From contig JAYKAV010002766.1 in the NCBI GenBank assembly GCA_035582835.1, positions 707,521-771,520 on the forward strand: a stretch of DNA of 64,000 bases, written 5' to 3'. Both the position numbers and the translations under genes were made by a program. The stretch's first letter is position 1, and every line of letters starts with the position of its first letter. This document shows positions 24,201-36,200 of this stretch, in pieces. This DNA comes from Phoebastria nigripes. Lineage: Eukaryota > Chordata > Aves > Procellariiformes > Diomedeidae. The notes beneath the pieces were generated by a model. It worked only from the letters and a program-made list of their open reading frames with translations. It was not told the DNA's origin and did no database searches.

Positions 24201-27200
24201 GCAAAAAGCATCGATTTACCTGGGCTGGTCTCGTGGATTCCCTTGAGGTTTCCAGCAGCTGCCCCTCCACTATCACAGGTAAGAGCAAGCCCCGATCGCC
24301 AGGACCCGGCTGCCTGGTCCTCTCCTGGGGTATTTCTCCTTGGGATTTTGGGGGAACAGGGGCACCTCCTTGGCCTGTGCTGATCTCTCCTGTTTGCTCT
24401 TGCCGTGTCTCTTCTCCAAGCTCAAGGACTGCAGAGGTTTTCTGAACTTCTCTGGGTTCCTCTCTGATAATTAATTCATCGGGCAGTACGCCTGCTGCAG
24501 GGGCTGCACTGGTGGTTTCCACCTTGGTGTTTTCCTGGGTCATCCTCTCCTCCAGGCTCAATGCCACCAAGGAATCGTGACCATTTCTGATCCCACCTTT
24601 CATCACCTCTTGAGCTTCCCCTTGTCCTGGGAGGACAGGGAACACCTGACCCCCAGCGAGGTTTTCTTTATCTTTCTTGGAAATTGTTTTCTTTTCTTTT
24701 TCATCCCTGCTGCTCCCCATGTGCTTGGCTGTGCCTCTTGCCAAGACAGCAGTAATCTTGGTGGTGGTTTCATGTTTTGGTTCTGGTGTGCTTGAGACGA
24801 AGTCCTCCTCCTCCTCCTTCTTCCCTGGAATTTCTTTGGAAATCAGAAGAGGAATGGACTGCTTTCCCACAGAAGATTTCTCCGGCTGAGCACTGTCTCC
24901 TGAGATACCGGTCTGCTTTGCTTTCTTTTTCTTGCTTTTCTGTTTTTGGGTAGGTTTTAGCTCAGTTTCACTTGTTTTTTCTTGATCAACTGGACCTTCT
25001 GCACCCAATCTCGGGGTTTCTCCTTTGATGTGCTTGACAGTTTTTTTACCTGCAAGCTCATCTCTTGCAGGCTTCATAGGGATGCCAATCTCAGGGGGTT
25101 CTCCAGACTCTGTAGGACCCATCTCTCCCTTCCCTCGACCCACAGTAACAGATTCTCTCAGGGCTGCTGGTGTTACCCCATCCAGCCTGCCTGCTCGCTC
25201 TCCTTGCTCAGAAGCCACCACTGCACCTTCTTCACCCGCCACAACTCCCTCTGCACTTACAAACCCTCTCCTCCTCCTCTCCTCGCTGTCCTCCGCACTG
25301 TGAAGCGAGTCCNTGTCCAAGAACGACTGCTCTTCCTGCAATCCCAATCCCTCCACTTTCTCTATCCCTCGATCTACTTCTCTCCTCAATTCCTTCCCCC
25401 AAGCTGCTCTCACCTGGGAGCTGCTTTTTGCAATCCCTTTTTCCATAGCCCTTACCACCACCATCTCTTCGGAGAGAGATGCTGTACCTAATGCTGAGGG
25501 GTATTCTGGAGTCAGTTCAACCTTTTCTTGGGGCTGATGCGTTACACCATCCTCTAAAGTTTCTTGAGGTTTTGATTTCCCTTCTGTCGGCGTCACTGGG
25601 GATCTCTTGGTGGCAGCACCTCCAGCCACGTCGTAGCTCATGGCTTCAGATCTGGCTTTATGCTCAGCACCATCAGGCTTCTTAGCAGCACTGGTAGAGA
25701 GGATGGCATCTTCCTCTTTTGGAGATTTTTTTTCCATTTTTTCCTGGAAAAGGTGGGGCTTATCTACTTTGCAGACCTCAGAACCATATTTGTCTTCAGA
25801 TATTTGTGCCTCCTGAAGACTGGCAGCTAATTTTTGGCTAATCAGTTCTTTTTCAACAGCTTCCTTTAAAGTCAATCTTTTCCCACTGCTAGCATCAACA
25901 ATTCCCCCAGTCCTCATCTGGTTGGTGGCGATGAGTTTGGCCATCTCCTCATCCAGCAGCCCTTGCTCCACAGCAGCCCTCAGGGAGAGCCTCTTGCTGA
26001 CAGTACCCTCCACGACCCCCCCGCTGTCTGCCTGAGCCTGCAGCAACCGCAGAGCGGGCAGAGGGTCCACCCTCCCCAGCCTCATCGCCTCGGCACACGT
26101 GAGCTTGTTCCCCGTCACCTCATCCTTGAAGGCTCTGAAGGGATGGACCTCCAGATACCTCTGGCCAGATTCAATGTCGATTTTACACTTCTTTATGAAC
26201 TCTGAGTAGGGAATGAGCATGCAGGTCTCGGGATCTACAATTCCTTCTTTCATTTCTGAAGATGACAGGACTTTCTCCATAACCTGCTCGGGCAGCAAGC
26301 CCTCCTTTACCGCTTGACAGAGTGCCAGTCTCTGGCCAGAAGCAGGATCAAAAATGCTTCCACTCCCAGCCTGGATTTCTTGCACTTTCCTCTGGAAGTC
26401 CGGACTAACGAGCCCTAACGATACTGCCTGGGGCAAGGGCAGCTTCTCCTTCGTAACTGGATGAACATAGTCCTGCAGGCACACGCTTTCAGCTTTCGTC
26501 AGTTCGTTACATAAATCTTGACTGATCAAACCATGTTTCATTGCATCGTTTACTGAAAGCCTCATTCCAGACATGTGATGGATGATTCCTCCATCAGCAA
26601 TCTGCTTGGTCAAGAGCTGAAAAGCTTTTTCCTTTTTCAGGAGCCCTTTTTCAACAGACTGTGCAACAGTCAAAGGCTGCTTCGTTTTAGGATCCACAAT
26701 TCCACTGGTTTCAACCTGTAAGCTAATGAGCTTCTGTCTGGTCACCTCATCAGTGCCCCTCCCTTTGGAAGCCTTCTCCAGCTTGACCAGCTCTTTCTGA
26801 CCTGTTGGCTCTATGAGGCCCAGATTTGAAGCCAAAGTGACCGATATTTTTTTGCCACGTTTCAAGTCAACGATCCCTCCAGTAACCACTTGCCCTTCCA
26901 AGATCCTCATTGCCGTTTCCTTGTCCAGAAGGCCAACTGCAGCGGCATCCCTGACAGAGTAGACAAAGTTATTGCCTGGATCAAGAACGCCACTTATCGC
27001 TTTGTCAGATGCAAATACCTTCTGGAGAAGCTTCTCATCCATCAGACCTTCTTCAATGACATCCTCAGTGGTTAATGATTCACGTGTATGTGAGTCAAAG
27101 AAGCCACTGAACATCTTCATTTTTTCCATTAGTTTCACAGCTGTGTGGCTGGGCACCACTCCACAGGCTACTGCTTCATTTAGAAGAAGACTCTTGCCCG

Positions 27201-30200
27201 TCTGCTCATGGATTATGCCACCACTTTGGAGCTGCGTTAACAGCATTTCCAAAGCGTCCTCCGCTTCCTGCTCTGCAGGGGCTGGCAGGGATGTTTCATC
27301 AACACTCTCATCACCTGAGACTCCTTCCCCCTCTCCTCCTTCCACTTCCAATACACTTTCTATGTTTTCACTTTGCCTCTCTGTTAGCTCTGCCTCTCCA
27401 GTTTTAGGGAGCACAACCTCCTCTCCTCCCAGCATGCCATTCTCAATTGTCTCCTCATTTAGCAAATAAATCTCGGTAACACCTTCTGCCTCTAATTCAG
27501 GTTCCTCCACATCCTGAGACCTCTCTGCCGTGATTTCCAGTCTATCTCTACTTTCTGAAACATCCATCGGTATGCAGATTTCACTTTTCACAACTGCCCC
27601 ACTTTCCGATGCCCTCTTCTGATCTTCGGTATTTTCCACTCCATCTACTGTAGTAGGCTTGGACTCTTCTTCTGCCTCAATCATTTCCTCTGTTTCTCTG
27701 AATCCACTACCAAGGTCACTGGGATGTCCTGGCATTGGTAATTTCACCTGATGTTTGTCCTTGCTTGTAGAAGCTACTTGCTCTCTTCCAAATTCAGCAT
27801 CAGTTTCACTCTTGATGGTAGCCTGTTTGATATAAATCTGCTTTTGCTCCTCCACAAGCAGGATATCTTCTGCATCCTCCAACAGGAGGCTTTCAGGTCC
27901 CATCACCACCTCCCCATTCTCCAAAACAGTTCTGGGNGGCAGGACCTTTTTGTTTTGTTCTTTTGAAGGACCAAATTGAAAGTCAAGCTGCTGCAAAGCC
28001 AAACCATTGCAAGGCTCGCTTTCAAGAGCTGCCTTTGCCTTTGTCTCCTCAAAGCCTTCGCTCCCTTCCAACATGTGTGCACAGGATCCATTTTCTTGGG
28101 TTTGGATGAGGGCTTTAGTGAGATTGTTCAACTCTCCATCCACTAAGAGCAGCTTCTGGCCATCATGGATGTTGATATAGCTGTGGGTCATCAAGTGGAA
28201 CATCAGCTTTTCGTCATCACTCCTTAGCAGAGGGTCACTTTGCTCTTTGTGACCTGTGGGACTCCTTCCAGAAGAGCTCTGGCCGTGTCTGCTTCTACTT
28301 GGAGAGCCGGCAAGCTGCACGCTGGCCATGACATCAGGTATGGCTGTGGATTTCAGCTTCTTTGCCACATCTCTCGCCAAGATGCCGTGTTCAACTGCTT
28401 TCTTCCAGGACAACACCTCAGTGGTTTCTGGTATAAAGACACCCTTAACACGTTGCCTCTTGCTGAGAATCTTGTAAACCAACTCCGTAGACAGGATTCC
28501 TTGCTCTAAAGCATCTGCAACCGGGACAATCTCCCCCGTCTCTGGCCACAGGAGCCCCATGAAGGACCACAGGGATTCCAGGACCACCAGTGCAATCCTT
28601 GGTGCTACCAACTCTTTCCTTACAGCTTCATCAATTGTCAGTCTTTCTCCCGTGACGGTATCGATGATGCCACCTGTCTGAAGCTGCCGGATAAGAAGTG
28701 TGCATCCCAAATCCTGGTCAATTAAATTATGTCTCACGGCCTCGTCCACAGTCAGCCTGTGCCCTGTCCTGGGGTCAACAATGCCACCAGCAAAGAGGTG
28801 GGCTTCCAGCAACCTGACCGTTACCTGCCTGTCTATCAGCCCTTCCTGGACTGCACGGAAGATGCTGACTTTTCTGCCTGATTTCAAGCTCACCATCCCA
28901 CCCGCCAGCTGCTTGACTGGGAGCAGCCTCAGTCCAGTCTCTTGGTGGATGATGCATCGGTGCATGAGCTCAGGCAGACTGATTTTCTCAGCAGTGTTGG
29001 GGTCGATCAAATCCTTGCCACTCTCCAGGTGAGACAGAAGTCTGGAATAAATCTGGGGCGTAAGGAGCCTTTCTTGCACCGCTGCCTCCATGCTGATTCT
29101 GCCCTGATGGACTTTAAAGCCCCCAGTGACGAGCTCAGCTTCAAGAATCTTTAGCCCAATGCTCTCACTGATCCTCCCCTCTTCTATCGCAGCAACGACA
29201 GGTAGGAGCTGCCTCCCTTCACATCTGACTTCTTCGACCCGGTGGAGAGCATCCTTCAATTCCTGCAGCACCTGGAACGTCCTGAGATCGATGATGTTTC
29301 TTGCCAGACCTTTCTCCAGGGGGAGTTTCTCATTGGTCTCTGGAACAACTAAGTCAGACGTGATAACCTGGGCCTCCAAGAGGACGAGGCCAGTGTCCTG
29401 ATCTATAAGACCTCTCTGCATGGCACCAAAGACAGGGAATATTTCTACCGTGCCAAGATCCATCACTCCTGCCACTGCTTCATTGCCCTAGAACAGAAAG
29501 AGAAGGAAAAAAATTAAATCAAAATCGAGCACTGTCAGCACTGGGATTGTATGAGGTCCAGGGAGGTCTCAGTTTCCAAAAAAAAGGTTTAAAAACCCTA
29601 AACAGGCTAGAAAGGAGTCCCAAAGTGTTTGAAATGCAACTCCAAAGGCATCACAGCACGCAAATCGGTGCATTTGCTAGCTTGCACATTGCCAGCAAGT
29701 TTTAATGCTCATCTAGTCCATCACCCAGGGCAGCACTGAGATGCTTCCAACATCCACCAACAGTAACGCAGCAAAGCGGCAAGCAGCAAAACCCAGAAGT
29801 GCTCCTAATGCTCCATGGAGAAACAGAGGGAAGGAGACCAACAAGCACACCAAAGCCGTTCAACAACTCCTGTTTTAAAAAGTAAAGTCAACACAAATCC
29901 CACTGTGTACTCAGAGGAGAAAAACCCCCAAAGATCTCCACTTCAGGGTATCTAGGAACCTCTCCCAGCGCAGTTTCCACCCTGACTCCTGCCATGCTTA
30001 AATCACTTCCCCAAGCAGATCTCAAGTGCCAGGACAGCCGGGCAACACCACAGAGCCCTGTGCCATGGAGCAGCTCCCCAGCCACACAGACCGGCCATGC
30101 ATTAGGGCAGGAGCGCTGCATGCAGGGCAGCTCCCTGAGCACGACCACCGGCACCCACTCTGCCCCGCTCCAGCACCTCCAAGTAGCTGTGCTCTTCAGA

Positions 30201-33200
30201 CAGGGCAAGGGGAGAAATAGGAGAAGCTGGAGGTACCAGCATGGAAACAGTGACAGACTGGGAATAGAACATCTACTTTGGTGGTTTCGGAGGGGCTTTT
30301 CTCTTCTTGCTGGTATCCCCACAGGGAGGGTAATAATTGAGATGATAAAGAGTAATGGCTCTTTGGACGTTTGGGTTTCTCCCAGTCCCACTGGCTGGGT
30401 ATGAGCTTGGCCCAAGCACTAAAAGATTTTTGCTGGGATAGGGAGGAGGGAATCTGGATTGTGGAATGAATTCCTTTCGCATCCCCAAGACCCCCAGATT
30501 TTTTTTTATCGGTGAGTCTAACAGCACAGGCGGCTGGGGGTGTTTGTAGCTGCGGCACAGCTCGGTTACGGCACAGCAGAGGATGCAGCCTCCACCAGGC
30601 TGGTTTGCAGTTCCCCCCCACTGCCTTCTGCTGCGGAGACAGGGTGAACCGGCTGGAAAAACCTAAGCTCTCCACCATCATCGCCAGACTCAGGCATGCA
30701 TGTTGGGAGATGAACAAGCCATGAAAAGACAGAGAAGAGGAGGGGGGGGGGAAAAGAGAAAGATAAAAAAGGAGATGGGAGGGAAGGGGGGTAAAAGGCT
30801 TTTACTTACCGAGTTGCAGGGTGTGCCTTGAGCAGTTAAAGACAGAGCCTTATGGAGCAGTTCAGCCGTATCACACACAGTGTAAAGCTTGGTGTTAGCG
30901 TCCAGCATGCGACTGTTTTGTTTGCAAAAAGAACCCCACACACAGGTCGTCCTCTTTCACTTTGTGTGTTTTGTTTGTTTAAATCCCGGAGGGTTAGTTA
31001 AACTTGTAAGCAAGGATGTCAGTTAATCTTAAAAACAGTTGACATGAAACACAAACTGTACAGGGACACATCATGCTCAATTTAGCGCGTTCTGCTTTGC
31101 ATTTTTGTCTTTTATAACTTTTCTCTGACAGTTGGATGTTTCCAGCAAGCAAATGTTAAGAGTTCCTCATGCTCCCTCTACAGTGAAGCAACTGCACCGC
31201 ACGAGAGCCGCAGGGATCATCTCGTAGACGGGCCAGGGATCTACGGCAAAGCCCCACTGCCATCTCTTGTTTCGTTTCCTGGGCTTTGTCAAGAGCGTGA
31301 GTGAAAACTGTTCTAGCCTGAGCCCCAAAGCACGCTCATGCTGTACGAAAACAGCCTGGCAAGCCCTGGAGAAGGCTTTTGGTATAAAGTCTTTTTCCTG
31401 CCCGGGAGGGAGGAAAAGGGAAAGGAAAAAGCATCCTTTCCACAGGCAGGCTGCTCTCAGCTGCTCTCCTGGCAGCAGCAGCAGAAGCATCAAAGCCNTG
31501 ATGGCTTAGCGGCGACTAACGAGTCGGTTTGCTCACCGTAAGCTTTCTGCTGCCAGCACGAGGGCTAAAGNGCTTGCAATAGAAAGCGTTTACTGCACTG
31601 AGACACCTGAAATGTGCTATAAAGTCCAATTTGGAGAGAAACGCTATGTTTAGGTGAAAGCTGGACAGGCAGATTTCAAACAAGCAGCCCCGTCGCCTTC
31701 TTCCCNTGAGCGGCTCGAACAGGGCTTCACTCACGGACCCAACAGCCAAAACCTGCGNCATGCGTCCAGATCTGAGCGGGCCGTTGCTTCAGAGTACAGG
31801 GAGCCAGCAAGCAAACACACAAATATATCCATCGACACATGTATATACACTTATATAACACGTACACGTATATCTGTGAATGACCGAAGACAGCTCATAA
31901 CAGAGGCAATAAGGATGCGCTTTCAGCCCTCCCTACTCAGCGAAAAACAAGGATGGGGACTGATGGGAACGCTGGTGGATGTGAACAGGGAGTGGGTCCA
32001 GCTACGGGTCATGAAGGTCTCCCAGGTCAGCTGAGGGCCTGGACAATGCAGTCGCCTTCCACTGGGGAGAGCAACTTCATTCAGCCACAGCCGAGACAAA
32101 CCTCTCACCAGAAACCGATATACACGAGACCGCACGGGCAAATGCCCTTCTGCAGAAACCCACCTTCTTGTGTCTCCTGCACGCAGGCAGCCTGTGAGAT
32201 GGAGCCCTCTGCAGTTAAAGTACTGAGAGGACATTCCTCAGAGGACACAGATTTGCTAAGGGGACCGTTTCCAGGACAGAGGTCCATCTACATCTTTGCC
32301 CACCAAGCGTGAACAAGCCAACCCTTGTGCACAGGGCAGAGCTCTGATGAAAACCATTGCAAAGGACAACTCTCCCATTGACCTGGAAGGCAGCAGGTAA
32401 CCAGCACCTGCTTGGCCTCCAGGGACCACCCCAGCCTGGATGCATCGGGTGACGCATGGACAGAAGAGAAGGGAGGGCAACCGCGTGCAAGTAAGAAAGT
32501 CATCGGGCTGTGAGTGGCTGGTAGCCATGAAACACGCAACCAAGCAAAACCTTTTTCACACCCTGAGGAGCGCCCTGTGTCCGTGCAGCCACGGGACCGA
32601 GCGGAGACCAGTACCTTGTGCTCNGTCTCCTGAGCCAGCTGGCTCTGGAGCTGCTGGAGCTGCTCCGTGGAGTCGCTGCAGAGTGCCTGGTAGGTCTCCT
32701 TGAGGGCACCGATCTGAGCAGAAATCTGTTCCTTCTCAGGATGGGAAAGCCTGCAAGCGGAAGGGGAAATCTCTCAGGGAAACTGTGCAAACTAGCTCCC
32801 AGCTCTGCAGAATGAACATGTTCTTCAGGTGAAGGAAAAGGCCAAACCCACCACGAGTCCCCGATTCCCACTGCCCTACTCCTTGCCCGGCTCAGCTAAA
32901 ACCAGCAAGGGTAATTGTGCTCAGCAAAGGCGATCAAATCCCCAAATATACAGGGCTGGACCACTACTAAAGGACATTATTGTCCCAATATTGTCCCAAC
33001 AGCATAAATGGGTTGCATATTTCATAGCTTTTGTTGCAGATAAGAAAGACGACAACTGTCACGTGCAGCTCATCCCTGTTTTTAACAGAAGTCGACCCCA
33101 GCCCACCAGTGCCAGCTCTAAGGTATCTCATCTCCCCCCACTGCTCTCCCCGCCTGTCCCCTCAGCCCACACTCACTTGTGGCTGTGTTTTGCCAGGAAG

Positions 33201-36200
33201 ATTTGTGAAGTTTTGATGGCCTCAGAGACCTGCTCCTTCTTCGCAGCCAGTTCCTCATTCAGGGCCTGTCGGGGAGGGGGGAAGAAAGAAAGAAGCTTAA
33301 TTTAGCTGTGGAAAAAGAGCAGAAGTTAAACAAACTGCCTAACAGTTGCCCCCAGTTTACCTGCTGCTCAGAGATGGATTTCTCGATGTCGCCCAGCTCT
33401 CTGCTCCCAGCAGCAGCTGTCCTGCCTTGTACACTCTGCTTCAAGCCCAGGGCCCAGCCCAGGAGTTCCTTCACCTTGTCCACATGCTCCTGCTTCTCCT
33501 CCTCCACTACTTTCTGCAAACAGAGGAGGGAGGAAGATAACCATGTCAAAGGGGTCCCAGATTTCCAAAGGCAGAGAGGCTCTCAGGAGCAGCGCCCGAG
33601 ATGTAACCTCAGCATGGAGCAGCATCCTTGGGGGTGCTAGGAAATGAGCCCACGCATTCTGAATAGAGTTCAGTTCCGTACAACACCCTTACCTCCTCCT
33701 CCTCCAGCCGCCGGAGAGCATCGCTGATGTACTTCACGTGTTGCGTGGTTAATGTCACCAGAGCTGTATAGCGAGTCCGCAAATCCATGAACTGTGAAGG
33801 AAGAGAGGGGGAAACAGGGTGCATAAGTCACGACCGGTGGATCTGGAGCGACGTACTTTACAGTACATGACATGGATGCACCACCTCTCGCTTGGGAAGC
33901 CCCCCGGGCACCTCACAGACCCGGTACGGCATCAATGAAATGCAGCAAGTCTGACAGGGAGGGTTGTGGCCACACACGGCATGCTGCACAACANTGGAGC
34001 GAAGGGGAGACTCCAGTCACGGACACTGGGGCAGATGCTCAACTCTTACAAGAGGGCTACTGGGATCTTTAACATCCACACGGAGCATACAGGACCTCGG
34101 GCCTCTAAAGGTCTCATCCCAAAGATCCACACACAGTAATGCTGCATGGTGCTCTGGTTATTTACCTCGCAAGGCTGAAGGGCTGAGCCGACCCCGCTGG
34201 ATTTGACCCAGGGGTTCCCAGGAGTCTAGGTATTTCATACCTGGTGCTTAGAGCACTAAGCCATCCTCTCTGGGTAGTGGAAAAAACAGCGAGGGTGGAA
34301 ACTTTATTTATACAAGAGAGTTCAGCAGAAAGGAGCTCATTTCACAGAGGCTGCTCGGCGGTTTGCTCGACATCGAAGAACCCCCTGCACAATTTCTTCC
34401 TCGCAAGGTCGGGCGGGCGGCCGCGCTCCTACCTCCTGCGTGATGGCGTCCGAGGACGAAAGCATGCGCCGGCGTTTCATGGGAGACTTCTGCTGCGACT
34501 CAACAAATGCCCTGTACGTCATGAGCTGCAACTCGTAGTCCTGCAAACGCAACCAGGGGTGGAGAGACATGGAGCATGCGAGATGCAAGCTGTGCTAGGG
34601 CCATTTCTGCCCAGCCAGTCTTATTTAGGTGCAGGAGGGGACCCGTACCTTGACAGCAGCCGAGTATTGCTGGGAGAATTTCTGACACTGGTCCAGTTTG
34701 GCTTGATTTTTCTCGATTTCTGCAGCCAAAGCCTTCAACAAAATTCAAAGCAAAAATGGTTGTCAGGACAGCTGCTGCGGGTGGTGAGCTGAATTTCAGT
34801 CCCCATCCCTCCCCTTTCGGGTAAAGTCTTTATCCTCTTCAATTTTTTATGCAAGGCTCATCTTCACTTCAAGCTAAGCAGAGTTTCTCTGCTTCCCAGA
34901 CACCCAGATCAAGCCTGCAGCCTCCTCCCCACTGTGTTTCATATTTTCAAGCTCACAGGTGAAAAGATTTTAGTAAAAGAAAAGAAATGACACAGTCACT
35001 GCAGCGACCATGCCATCGAGACGTCACAAGGTCCTGTCTTACCGTTTGCTGGCTCAGCTGCTCCGACAGCACCCGGCTGTCCTCTGCCTGCCCAGGCTTC
35101 ATCAGCTCCTGCTGGACCGTGATCTCCTCGATCCACTGGATTAGGGCACTGTGGCACTGCCGGTAATCACTCAGCACCTCCTGGATGCTCTCCAGCTCTG
35201 CGTGGCTGAGAGAAGAACCAAGACAAGTAAGAGGAGGGCGAAATGCCACCTCAGGCTATAGGGATATCCTGGCCACCAGCTAACAAGCCTGACCCAAGCT
35301 CTCAGCTGAAGCACGAAAGTAAAGGTGCGAAAGGAGGCAGGAGGTTTCTCACCGGGTCTCAATCTGGGCGCAGACTCGCTGCCAGCGATCCCACAGCTGG
35401 CTTCCCTTCTCCTGATAGCGCTCAAGGTCGATGCTGCGCTCTTGTCTCAGCCGGTACAGCTGCTCTCCCACGGCCTTTGCCTTTGCCATTTCCTCCTCCA
35501 ATGTGGAGAAGACAGAGCTCTTGTCCTTCACTTCTCCAAGCCATTGCTGCAAAACCAGCAAGAGACAGCACCGGTTCAACGTCATGGAAAGCAAAAGGCA
35601 CATTAAGTCAGAGAAGCCCTCCTGCCCGGAGCTGACAAGCCTGAGAAGGGGTTTATCTTCCCTCTCTCCTTAACCTGCAAAGAACTGGCTGATTACAGGA
35701 GGTGCAAAATGGAGAGAATCATGTTCCCAGCTTGGAGCCAGTCAGATTGGTTCAGCCCCTGTCCTACAGCAANAGGACATGTAGCTGCCAAGATGCTCAC
35801 ATGTGTCAGCATGCGCCCTTCAAGAGAGAGCACAAGCCATAGCAGCTCCTTTACCTTTACAAAGCAATACGGGATCATATAAACAGCACAAAATCATCCC
35901 GGCAGCTATACCGAGGCAAGAAAAATGGCATACAGTGCAAATTCAGCAGAGAAAGGGAAGGACCCTGCTTGACAAACGCCAAAGCATTGGCTGGTTTCTG
36001 CCTGCCCACCTTGGGAAGTGAACAGCACCAACCTGTAACACCATTCTGTGAGACTGAATAGCTGCCAGGTCGGCGGGGACGGCCTCCTCTTGGCTCAGCT
36101 TAACCTCATACCCTTTGACCAGAGACTCTGCTCCTTGGGTGTTACGAACGATAACATCAACTGTCTTCAACCTGGCAAATCAAACAGAGGCAGCACAATG

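Noticed and set aside
29700..29760. Possible CR1 fragment (catctagtccatcacccagg)
   Set aside because: Similarity is limited to a few words; not enough to call a repeat by eye.
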